Shown in pieces: positions 9,438 through 20,259 of a stretch of DNA of 25,211 nt; positions within the stretch are counted from its first letter, which is position 1; every line of letters starts with the position of its first letter. Source of the DNA: Ophiosphaerella korrae (Eukaryota; Ascomycota; Dothideomycetes; Pleosporales; Phaeosphaeriaceae); assembly GCA_028456385.1 (NCBI GenBank), contig JALNQF010000519.1, positions 1 to 25,211 on the forward strand. Reading direction: 5' to 3'. Below the pieces are notes generated by a model that was not told the origin of the DNA, ran no database searches, and was given only the letters and a program-made list of their open reading frames with translations. Both the position numbers and the translations under genes were made by a program.

Positions 9438-11162
9438 ATATAATAGTATATTTTTATAAATATTTTACTTTTATAAGCTTTTTTAAAACTAAAAACTATA
9501 GTAGTAGTATTTTTACTTATACTAAAGTTACTATAAAATAGCTAATTATAGTTAACTTTTAATTAAGCTTAGCTAGCTAAAAAAAATAATACTACTAGGA
9601 ATTAGATTTTACTTTAGCTATAGTATACTAAGTAGCTTTTTAAGTCTACTATATTATAGTTCTAGTTAAAGTTTCTAGTACTTTTTTTTTACTAGTACTA
9701 GTACTAATATTTTAAAAAGAAATATATACTAAAAAAAAGTAGTTTAATTACTTTATAAGTTATAAAGCTTTAGCTTATACTTACTATATATACTTAAGTA
9801 GTAGTACTAGGAAAAAAAAAAACTCTTAAACTTATTTAAATTACTAGTACTTAATTTATAAAAACTAAGAAATAAAGTACTTTAAACTTTACTAAAACTT
9901 TTACTAGCTAGTACTAAAAATCTAAATCTTTATAAACTAATACTTAAATATACTAATATAGTATATAACTACTATAACTTAGTTATATAGAAAATAAAAT
10001 AAAAAAAACTATTATTTTTTTAAAAGCTAGCTTCTTAAACTAAAATAATACTTACTTATAACTATTTCTTTACTAATACTAAGTTTACTTATAAAATAAA
10101 AATATTCTATAAATAGTATACTATAAAGTAAATTAAAAATAAAAAAAATACTCTAAAGCTATTATATTATAAAAAATCTATAAAATATATACTAAAACTA
10201 AGTTTCTTAAAAAATAAACTTAAAGACTTACTATACTAACTACTCTAATAAAAAATATACTAAGTAACTTCTAATATTATTTTAAAACTTTTTTATAAAA
10301 ATAATAAAAATAAAAAATAAACTCTATATTCTTTATTTAGCTAAAACTACTTTATAAACTAAATTTTTAACTTAATATAATTTTCTAATAAGTACTAAGT
10401 ACTTTCTTAGTTAATAACTTTATAATAAACTTAGTTACTTTTAACTAACTTATTATAGAAGAATTTAACTTATATATAAACTTTATTTTTTTTAACTAAA
10501 GTAACTTTTTAGTAACTAAACTATATTAGAAAATTTAATTAATAATACTATACTAAATATTAGCTAAGTAGTATTACTTTAGCTTATACTTAAGTTAAAG
10601 AACTTAGAAAAGCTAAAAAATAATTTACTACTAGAAATAGTTTTTATATCTTAAGATAAACTTAAGAAATTACTTACTAAGTTTACTAAGCTCTAACTTT
10701 TATTTTATACTTTATTACTAACTTTATACTAAAAAATAAAATATAATAAACTTAGTAATTACTTATCTTTTAAAAAAGCTTACTTTATCTAAAATAGTAT
10801 TATACTTAGTAGTTATAAATATATAGATATAAGATATAATTAATATAAGTAATAAATAAAACTAGAAGCTAATAGCTAAAGTAAGTAAATTAGATAAATA
10901 ACTTTTTTAAAAAAATAACTAATTAGCTTAACTTTAAAAATACTTAGTATAATTACTACTAGACTATAATTATATTATAGAGTAATATAATATTTTAAGC
11001 TAAAGAATTATTTAGTATAAAGCTTTATAAAAAAAAGTATAGTAAAATATAACTACTTATATAAAGTAGTAATTTACTAAGAAAAGATAATAGCTAAATA
11101 AACTAAACTTTTAACTTTTAACCCTAATATATTAGTATAAAAAAAATAAAACTACTTTATAC
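9438..11162. other. Unidentified, heavily eroded stretch
   Basis: About 1.7 kb of extreme AT content ahead of LTR-B copy 2, with long A and T runs (for example the T run near 9681 followed by ACTAGTACTAGTACTA). Both strands can be read as Leu/Lys/Gln-rich protein if stops are ignored, but RIP makes frame openness uninformative and no family motif was recognised. If LTR-B copies flank one element, this could be its remaining internal region. Confidence 0.4.
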
Positions 11163-11440
11163 TATTATAGGGTTATATACCTAATATAGATTTAGAGCCT
11201 AAAAGCTTATTAGTTTTAGAGATCTTAAACTTTATTAGCTAAACTAACTCTAAATATTATTTACCCTCCTATAAGTTATATCCTATAACCTAAGAGCTTA
11301 TTAGCTACCCTCTCTTACCTTTCCTCTTTAATAGTTCGCCTCTTTATAAGCCCTTAGTACTTGTATTTCTCTAGTAACTACTTACTCCCTTTTTACTATT
11401 CTTTTCTTTATAATACTTTACTATAATACTAAGATTTTAT
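11163..11440 (+). repeat. LTR-B copy 2
   Basis: This is homologous to 3919-4216, same orientation. It is the better preserved copy, with GGGTTATATACC at the start, TATATCCTATAACC in the middle and TCTTTATAAGCCCTTAGTAC as a possible core promoter. Fewer T-rich insertions and more residual GC suggest it is closer to the ancestral sequence. Confidence 0.65.
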
Positions 11441-11824
11441 TATAAATCTAGTAACTTAGCTTTTTTAAAAAAGAGTTTAAACTTTAAGTACTAGTAGTAA
11501 GCTACTATATATTTAATAAAAAAGAGTTTACTCTAACTTTTTTTTTAACTAGTATCTAAGAGCTAGCTTTTAATTTTTACTAGTATAAAGAAGAAAAAAA
11601 CTACTTTATAAAACTTTTAAAATTTTTAAATATAAAATATTATAAAAATATTATATTTTTTATTTAGTTTATATATAATTACTTTAGTATAAAAAAAATA
11701 GCTTATAAACCTAAGGTAATATTATTATATATTACTATATAAAATTAGCTTACTTATACTTTACTATTTTAAATAGTATTACTTACTTATACTAAAAAGA
11801 ATTTATATATTTCTTTATACTTTT
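11441..11824. other. Unassigned AT-rich spacer
   Basis: This stretch lies between LTR-B copy 2 and the gypsy copy 2 LTR. Nothing was recognised beyond a small hairpin-like AAATATAAAATATTATAAAA tract near 11630. It does not resemble the DNA on the other side of gypsy copy 2. Confidence 0.45.
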
Positions 11825-12284
11825 TATTATAAGAGTAATAAGAGAAATCGAGATAGAACTAATTAATCTTAACTTAAGTACTAACAAAGTATAAGATAAG
11901 TAGAGTAATAACTTTAATTAGAAAACTACCTATAACTAGGATACGTAGTAGTAATCTATAGTTATATATAAATAGATTAAAGTAATTTATAATAATATAT
12001 AAATAGATTAAAGTAATCTATAATTACGTATAAATAAATTAGTAGTAATCTATAATATTATATAAATAGATTAACGTAAGTATATAGTTAATAGGATATA
12101 TATTATTAGGATAGTATTAGTAATCTAATCTCTAACCTAAAACGCTAATACTTAATATTATATATATAAATTAACTATTATTATTAAGCTATTACTAATT
12201 ACTATATAAGCTTTTGTTATTACCTTTTAATCTACTACTACTTCTAAAGGATACTAGGAAGTTAACTCTAGTAAGCTTATTATG
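11825..12284 (+). repeat. 5' LTR of gypsy copy 2
   Basis: About 460 bp, starting TATTATAAGAG. It shares with the copy 1 LTR the four ~31-bp U3 repeats (about 11949-12064) and the conserved TAATCTAATCTCTAACCT and AACGCTAATACTTAA blocks of the R/U5 part. The right end TTATTATGCC is followed by TTTAGTTATTAAGAGG, which might be a RIP-altered tRNA primer-binding site (low confidence). Confidence 0.85.
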
Positions 12285-12299
12285 CCTTACTAATTTAGT

Positions 12300-14055
12300 T
12301 ATTAAGAGGAGTAAAGCGTAAGTAGCATATAGTCTAGCTAATACGATAGTAGAAAGTTTAACTAAGAAAGAAGCAAAGAAACCTATAAGTAGCTATAAGT
12401 TAGATAATATAGTATAGAAAAATATTAAAGATTACCTAAATAACTTAATCTCTAAGAAAGAAGATATAAAGATAGTAATTAATACTTTAGAAATATAGAA
12501 TAAAGAACTATAAAACTATATAAAGTAAAACAAAGTATAAATTAAAGCTATTATTAAAGGTTAGAACTAGATAGAATTAATTACCTAAAGACTAAAGATA
12601 AGCGTAATAAAAAAGCTACTTAAGTTACTAGTACTTAAGAAATTTAATAGAATAAGAGAAAAACTAAGACTCTTTATATCTTAAGTATAACTCTAGATAG
12701 ATATATAAGTACTACACTATAATATAGAAGAAAAGAAAGTAATATATATTAGATTATACTTTAAAGAAGATATAATAAGATAGTATAAACCTTACTAGAT
12801 AAACTATATAACGTACGCTCTAATAATATAGAAAGATAAAACTAGAGCTATTTTTAGAAATTATAAATACTTTACTAAATAAATAAAAGTAGTATTTAGA
12901 GATATAGATATTACCTAATAAGCTAAAGAGAAACTTAAAAAGCTTATATAATAGAAGAGTATTTCTAAGTACGTATTAAAGTTTAAATAACTAGTATAGA
13001 ATATAGAATAGAATAAGTTAGCCTTAATATTACAATTTAAATAAAGACTAAATAAGAAAATTTAATACAAGATAATTTATATAAAGAAACCTAAGATACT
13101 AAAAACTTTAAAATAGTAGGTAATATAAATTAATATTAACCTTTAAGAATAGAAGAAAATTAAGTATAGTAGCTAACCTAGAAACTAAGATATTAGAGAC
13201 CTTATAATCCTTAATACTAATAAAAATAAGAAGAAAAAGAATAAAGACTTTACGTACTTTAATTATAGTAAAAAAAGCTACTATACTAAAGATTACTAAT
13301 TATAGAAGAAAAAGGATATAGTATACTATAAATATAGAAAACTAGGATACTTTGTAAAAGACTATAGAAGTAGAGACTATAAGAAAGTAAAAGATAAGTT
13401 AGTATAAGAAGTATAGAGTATACCTAGCTAGATATATATAGCTATAATAGCTATATAATAATAAGTATAGAAGAATAAAATAAAGAATAAAAGTTTATTT
13501 AGAAATAATTACTAGTTATAAGTATAGAGAAGGCGTATAAAGACTAAAAAGAATGTTATCTTAAAAAAATAAAGTTTATACTATTTTAAGAATAAATAAA
13601 GTAATATATAGTTATAGTAAAAAAGATACCTATATAAAGAGAATAGTAGTACTTTATAAGAAAAACGTAATAGATTAATAAAGCCTATATACTAAGAGTA
13701 CTAGTAGTATACTATATCTTAATAATAGATATACCTAGAAAAGATAAATACTAGGAAGGAGATAACAAGATAATATACCTAAAATATCTAGTATATTTTA
13801 AAGTATTATAGATATTATATTTAGATAAGAATTATATTATATATAAGAACTCTAAAGTAAATAATAGTATATAGCCTACTAGAAGAAGAGGTAATAACTA
13901 TAAGAGAGTAATTTTAGTAAAAGATATCTAAAGATAAGAAATAATACTAAAAGAAAGTTATATAGTAATAAGGCCTAGACTAAAACTATCTAAGAAATAC
14001 GTTTAAAGAAGACTATAGTATAAATATAAGTATAATAAATATCTAAAATACAAAG
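12300..14055 (+). pseudogene. gag: Gypsy gag relic with two CCHC knuckles
   Basis: One frame (codons in register with 12301) can be followed from just after the LTR to about 14050. A capsid-like region (about 12600-13130) is followed by a lysine-rich stretch and two zinc knuckles. In the first, the CX2CX4HX4C positions fall on codons 13255, 13264, 13279 and 13294; in the second on 13324, 13333, 13348 and 13363. All eight now read Tyr, exactly the change RIP makes to TGC, TGT and CAC codons. The protein would form the virus-like particle and bind element RNA. Near 14050-14067 the readable frame moves to the pol frame, consistent with a -1 frameshift between gag and pol as in many Ty3/Gypsy elements. 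The start is approximate because ATG codons are gone. Confidence 0.88.
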
Positions 14056-17000
14056 AATATAAACTTAAAGTAAGGCTATAGCTTTAGAAAAATAGATAAT
14101 TTATAAAATTACCTAAGTAAAAATAGCAAGAAAGTATAAGAGGCCTATATATTATAAAAATAAGTACTTATTAAAGAAAGAAAGTTTAATTAATAATTAA
14201 TAATAGAGCTACAAGAAACTTTATCTCTAAGAAGTTTATAGAAAGATAAGAAATAAAGTATATAATAAAGAAATATCCTTAATAACTAAGTATAATTAAA
14301 AGAAAACTATTCTAGGAACCTATTAGATTTAAAACAGTTTCTTCTATACTAGAACTAGAAAGAATAATAATTAGGAATATAGTTATAGATATAATAACAA
14401 TTAATAATAAATAAGATATAACACTAGGAATACTATAGTAATAGATAACTAACCTATACATTAATTAGAGAATAAGAAAGATTAACTACTATAATATAGA
14501 TATATTAAAAGCTAATATAAGTACCTATAAAGGAGAATTCTCTAAAGAATATAAGAAATAAGAAAAATAGCTTATAGAGCCTAAAGACTATCTTCTAGAA
14601 GATTAGCTATAGGATTTAGTAATAAACCTAAAAGAAGATAAAGATATAAGATAGAGCCTAGTTTATAAAAAAATAGAAAAAGAATCTAAGATTAAATTAG
14701 TATTTATTAAAAACGTAATTAGAAAAAGATAGATATAAGAATCTAAATCTTTAGTAGTATATAGACTTATATTTATAGATAAAAAGAGAATAAGTAATAA
14801 AAGACTTTACGTAGATTTTAGAAAAACTAATATAATTATAAATAAGAACTAATACTTACTACTATAAATAGATAAAATACAATATAAGCTATAAAAAGTA
14901 AAGATCTTTATAAAGCTAAATATCTAGAACGCTTACTACGAGATTAGAATTAAGAAAGTTAATAAGTAGAAAATAGCGTTTAGAATATAATATAGACTTT
15001 ATAAATACTTAGTTATACCCTTTAGCTTAATAAACGTACTAGTAGCCTTTTAAGAAAGAATTAATATAGTACTAAGAGAGTACTTAGATATATTTATATT
15101 TATATACTTAGATAATATATTTATATTCTTAGAAATAGAGGAAGAATACGTATAATATATATATAAAGTACTAGAAAAACAAGTAGATAGTAAACTATTC
15201 CTTAAAATAAGAAAATTCGAATTCTATATAAAGAAAATAGATTTCTTTAGATTTATTATAGAACTAGGAAAAATTAAGATTAATCTAGAAAAGATTAAGT
15301 TAATTAACAAATAGCTAACACTAAAAAACCTAAAAGATGTATAATAATTTTATAGTCTAGTTAACTTTTACTAAAAATTAATAGTAAGATAGTATAAAGA
15401 TATAGAACTAATAACTAGACTTATATAGAAAAATACGCTATTTAAATAGATAAAAGAATATAACAAAGTATTTAATAAGATTAAAAAGAAGTTTATAGAG
15501 AACCTAGTTATTAGAATATATAACCTAGACCTACTAGTAATAGTAAAAATAAACGTATCTAACTTAGTCTATAGAATAGCACTAATACAAGAGGACCTAA
15601 AGACTAAAAAGGAATACTTAGTTAAATACTTCTCTAAGAAAATAAAGCTAGTAGAGCTTAACTACCTAATCTATAATAAAGAGATACTAGTAATCTATAA
15701 AGTATTTAAGTAATAGAGAGTATACTTATAAAGAGTAAAATACTAAATAAAAGTCTATATAGACTATAAGAATTTTATAAGATTTATAATAAATAAGGAC
15801 TTCTTATAATACTATATAAGATAGTAGAAATACTTATTAATATTTAACTTAGAAATTATATATATAAAAAGGAAAGATAATTAATTTATAGATACTCTTA
15901 GTAGAAGACTAGACTTATAAAAAGAAGTAAATACTACTAGTATAGTTCTAGTATAAAATAAAAAAGGATATTTAGTTCTAAATATACCTAAGATAGCTAC
16001 AATACTTAAGAGAATAAGTAGTAAGCTAGATAAATAGATTTAAAAAACAATATAAGAAGTATCTAAAGAGATAAAAAAACTAGAAATCTAAAAAGAACTT
16101 ATATAAGCTTATAGAAGAATATATATCCTAGGAAAAATTTAAAGAGAATTTATACAATAATTCTATAAATTACTAGTATATAGTTACTAAGGTATTAAAA
16201 AAACCCTAGATAGACTACTATAAGACTACTATATTCTAAGAGTAAGATAACTAGTAATAGAAGTACTATAAGACTATGTAGAATACTAAAGAAATAAGTA
16301 TAATAAGTATATACTATATAGAATATTATAACTAGTAGAGATACTAGAATAACTATAAAAAGTTATTACAATAGACTTTATTATAAAACTACCTAAGTCT
16401 AAAGACCTAATATTAGAAGTTAAGTATAATAGAATCCTAATAATAGTAAATAAACTTATAAAGTACTTATACTTTAGACTATATAAAGAGAAAAGTAAGA
16501 TAGAAGTTACTATATATTAAATTCTAGGAACTATAATTAGTTAATATAAACTACTAGATAAGATTATTATAGATAGAGACGTAAGATTTATATTAAAACT
16601 ATAGGGAACAATAATAGTATAACTAGGAATTAAATACGTAATATCTACTATATATTATCTATAAATAGATAGATAATTAGAATAAATAAACTAAATAGTA
16701 GAGTAATATCTAAGATACTACCTTAACTACAACTAAAACAATTAGGTACAGCTACTACTTATAGTATAGTTAGTATTTAATAGCGTAAAGAATATAGTAA
16801 TAAGAGTATTACTCTTCTTTATAAATTATAGATTTAACCTTAGCGTATATAGAATACTAAGACTAAAAGTATCTTAGTCTCTAAGAGAAGAAAACTTTAC
16901 TAATAGACTTAAAGATATATATAATTAATTAAGATAAGACGTAGAATTCCTATATAATTAAATAGTAAAATACTATAATAAAAAATATAAGGAGAGACTC

Positions 17001-17415
17001 TAATTTAAAGAGGGAGAAAAAGTATAGTTAGTATAGAAAAATATTAAGAGTAAATAACTAAGTCTAAAATTAGACTATATTAAGATAAGACTATATAAAA
17101 TTAAGAAAGAAGTTACGCTAGTTATATTTAAACTAAAGCTACTAAATAAGATAAAGATATACCTAACTTTTTACGTAGTACTACTAGAAATAGTACTATA
17201 GAATATAGAACTACTAATATATAAAGTAAATACGTATAGTAAATAAGAAGAATAGGAAGTTAAAGAAATCCTAGTATACTAGTTCTATAATAGTAGAAAC
17301 TACTACTTAGTAAAATAGATAGGTATAGATAAGAAAAGATAACTATAGGAAAATATATAGGAACTAGAAGATAATCTTAACTACTTTAAGAAACTAGAAG
17401 AGTTCTAAAGTTAAA
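14056..17415 (+). pseudogene. pol: Gypsy pol relic: PR, RT, RNase H, IN, chromodomain
   Basis: One frame (codons starting at multiples of three) reads about 1,115 residues without net indel. Protease is at about 14190 (IINNRATRNFIS, family D-S/T-G-A region altered). RT runs about 14760-15300, with the catalytic YLDD box at 15105-15116 now YLDN. RNase H is at about 15400-15800. The integrase zinc region is at 16170-16320. The integrase core keeps D, D and E at codons 16374, 16572 and 16680, with exactly 35 residues between the last two. The C-terminal chromodomain (17255-17410) contains FYNSRNYYLV. The polyprotein would process Gag, copy RNA into DNA and insert it, with the chromodomain targeting H3K9-methylated chromatin (family knowledge). 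Many TAG/TAA stops, all explainable as former CAG, CAA or TGG, silence it. Confidence 0.95.
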
Positions 17416-18061
17416 ACTCTCTAGAGTACCTTATAGTAAACTAAGAAAATTAGTACTACTAATAGTAAATAGAGAGACGCTAAGAACGCTTAATATAATA
17501 GGAGCTAGAGTAGCTACTACTACGTCTTCTAAGTCTATCTTAGCCTCTAAGGCATAAGACTATTTAGATAATTTAGCGTTATTATAAGCCTTTATCTTAT
17601 AAAGATACTTAATATAAGAATAAAGATCTACTAGCTTATAAAAAGTTAGCTTATACTTAGCTTTAGCCTCTATAAGCTATAATAATAGTATCTCTTAAGC
17701 CTAGTTAATAGCTTACCTTATATAACTTAGTAAGAAGAAACTATATAGAAATAGAATACTTACACTTTATAAGAGAAATACTTAAGAAAGTAGACTTATA
17801 CTAAATATTAGTAAGAATATACTTATTATAGTGTTTACTATCTTTTAAAGATATAAAATAAGTAAGTTTTAATTAAGTATAATAGATATATAGAAATATT
17901 TTAACCTTATTATAAGTAATATAAGTTATAAGAAGAAGTTTATTATAATTAGAGTAAGAAGATATAGAGAATAATAAGGAATTAGAAATAAATAAAGAAA
18001 CTAGACTAATAACCTTAGGCCTAGAGTAGAGAAATAAGAACCTACTTAAAGAAAAGAATAG
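17416..18061 (+). other. Gypsy copy 2 3' UTR and polypurine tract
   Basis: The non-coding region after the chromodomain corresponds to 2573-3179 of copy 1. It ends with CTACTTAAAGAAAAGAATAG directly before the LTR, a likely polypurine tract. About 640 bp without recognisable coding relic. Confidence 0.65.
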
Positions 18062-18504
18062 TATTATAGTTATAATAGGAGAAAGCTAATTTAAACTAAT
18101 TAGCCCTACTATAGATAACAATAACGCGTATAACCTATAAGGTAATAAACTTAACTAAGAGACTAATTATAATAGAGATACGTAATAGATTTCTAATTTA
18201 TAATCTTAGTAAATATAAAGTATAAACCTAAGTACGTAACAAATTTACAATTTACGATCTTAGTAAATATAAAGTATAAAGCTAGCTAAGAAATATAAGT
18301 ATATAGTTAGTAATAATACGTATTATTAGGATAGTATTAGTAATCTAATCTCTAACCCAGAACGCTAATACTTAACATTATACACACAAATTAACTATTA
18401 TTATTAAGTTATTACTAATTACTATACGAGCTTTTGTTATTACCTTTTAATCTACTAATACCTCTAAAGGCTACTAGAAAGTTAACCCTAGTAAGTTTAT
18501 TACA
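18062..18504 (+). repeat. 3' LTR of gypsy copy 2 (variant U3)
   Basis: About 443 bp, beginning TATTATAGTTATAATAGG. Its right half (from about 18310) matches the other two LTRs closely, but the U3 lacks the 31-bp repeats and instead has two ~54-bp-spaced repeats of ATCTTAGTAAATATAAAGTA (near 18203 and 18257). Several CpA sites survive (CCCAGAACG, ACATTATACACACAAA at about 18355-18390), so it is less RIP-mutated than the 5' LTR. The right edge could lie at 18504 (TTACA) or about 18511. Confidence 0.83.
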
Positions 18505-18511
18505 ACTATAG

Positions 18512-19905
18512 TAGCTCTTACTTACTTAAGCTAATAGTATCTAAAGTACTATCTAAACTAGCTATTAAGTACTATATTAAGAGCTTATATATTATAAGCT
18601 TAGCTTAGGCTTATATTATATAGCTATATAGCTACTTCTACTATCTCTAGCTAAAGCCTTTCTAGTAAGTTAGTACTTATCTTTATCTTAATTACTTTTA
18701 TTATTATTTCTTAACTAGCTCTTTTAGCTCTTCTATTTAGCTTATATATATATACTAAAGTACTTTTAATTATAATCTCTTCTTATTTAGCTTAAATCTA
18801 GAAGTACGTCTTACTTCTCTATAAGAGTATTACTACTTTATTATCTTACTAGAGTATATATATATAGAGCTTATAGGGCGTTAGTAGTAGCTTTATAAAG
18901 CTTTTAAATATTTTTATTATCTCTTAAAGAGTTTTACTTTATAATAGGTAAGTATAGAGCTTACTACTATACTTATACTTAAGTAGTATAGTCTAAACTT
19001 CTCTAAAGTAGCTAGTAAGTATATTAAATAGGTTTTACGCTACTTACTAGTATAAGTATAAAGCTCTCTCTCTAGGCTACCTTAAAATAACTTACTTAGC
19101 GTATACTATTAAGTAATACTTATACTTAATACGTACTATCCTATTAATACGTATATTTCTTACGCTTAATACTAGCGCTTATAGTACTTCTAGTCTAAAA
19201 TAACTAGCTCTAGCGTACTAGAGCTCTTCTAAGTTACTTCTAGGTATTATATACTATAAGTTAAGCTATTAATTAACTTAATTACCTTAAGTTACGCTTA
19301 TAATAGTTAAATAAAACGTAATAAGCTTCTATTTAATAAAAGTAAAGTTATATTTATATATTAGCGTTACTAGTATAATACTCTCTACTAGTATTCCTAC
19401 TCTTAGAGTTACGTTAAAACTTTAATACTAGGCTCTAGTATACTATAATTAAGCTTTAGATACTATATTAATATAAAATCCTTTAACTACTACTACTTTA
19501 TAAAGTATAAGATTTTCTATATACTTACTATAAGCTCTATTTAAAGCGTTCTTAAAGACTTAAGTACTTTTACTAAGTATTAGAAATACTTATATACTTA
19601 CTTCTACGTAGCTTATACTTTTTACTTTTATAAAGGAGCTTAGTTCTATAAGACTTATTAAGTTAACTAAGTAGAGAGTAGCTTTATTATTAAGTATAGT
19701 TATTAGATTTAAAGGAAGTTATAGTAGTTTAATAAAAAGGCTTTTTTATAATAGCTATATAAGGGCTTTATTAGAGAGAGATACTAAGGCTTTTAGAAAA
19801 GCTTTTTTTTAGATTAATTACTTATAACTTAATAGTACTAGGTATAAACTAAGTAGATTAATTCTACTATCTATCTCTAGCCCTACGCTCTATCTATATA
19901 TCTAT
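18512..19905. other. Unidentified segment between gypsy and copia
   Basis: About 1.4 kb with milder RIP than the left part of the window, and CpG sites common. It reads as protein-like on either strand when stops are ignored (for example ALLSYFQVLYTISQAI-like on + near 19230), but no family was recognised and the openness is not evidence, since RIP stops are ignored. It is not a copy of any other segment seen here. It may be part of another element or unique DNA into which the copia element inserted. Confidence 0.4.
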
Positions 19906-20172
19906 AATATAGTAGTCTTAGCTAGGTCTCTTAAGATAGTAGTAAGCTAGATTCTTAATACCCTTTCTATTAAGGTACTAGTTTCTTTATTATATTAGTT
20001 ATACTAATATAGTCTATCTCTTTATATATAAGATTCTTTATTTAATTCCTTTATTTATAATAGTTAAGGCTATAATCCTTTTAGCTATAGTAGAGTTTAT
20101 AGCTTAGTAATCGTATATATAATTATATATCTAATCGCGTATTAAGTATCTAATTATATAACTTATCTAATA
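19905..20172 (-). repeat. 3' LTR of the copia element
   Basis: On the minus strand CTAAAGGGGTA (polypurine tract) is followed at 20172 by TATTAGATAAGTTATATAAT, the RIP form of the TGTTGGATAAG start common to Copia LTRs. CTTATATATAAAGAG at about 20018-20032 could be the core promoter. The far end is estimated near CTACTATA at about 19905-19915; without a second LTR it cannot be fixed. Confidence 0.68.
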
Positions 20173-20259
20173 TACCCCTTTAGGTTAGTAACTTATTAGT
20201 AAACTAGATATTATAAGATAAGTATAAGATTATTAAGGTAGTCTTAGATTTTATTAAAA

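Larger units (their letters stand above)
11825..18504 (+). mobile_element. Ty3/Gypsy chromovirus copy 2, full length
   Basis: About 6.7 kb with all expected parts in order: 5' LTR, gag with two zinc knuckles, protease, RT, RNase H, integrase, chromodomain, 3' UTR, polypurine tract and 3' LTR. It is degraded by RIP point mutations but nearly free of net indels in pol. The two LTRs agree at their ends but have different U3 repeat blocks, and no matching target-site duplication is visible (CTTTT before, ACTAT after). This may be a recombinant rather than a simple insertion. Confidence 0.94.

Noticed and set aside
11949..12064. Satellite DNA independent of the gypsy element
   Set aside because: The 31-bp repeats occur at the same place inside two LTRs, so they are U3 subrepeats.
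12285..12310. Confident tRNA primer-binding site for gypsy copy 2
   Set aside because: TTTAGTTATTAAGAGG could be a RIP-altered site, but it is too degenerate to name the tRNA; mentioned only within the LTR entry.
527..17415. Reading TAG/TAA as sense codons (alternative genetic code)
   Set aside because: The apparent reassigned stops fall at former CAG, CAA and TGG positions, along with Cys and His to Tyr changes. RIP explains all of these together.
18512..19905. Host gene on + or - strand
   Set aside because: Both strands look open only when RIP stops are ignored, no motif was recognised, and no ATG or splice structure can be supported.
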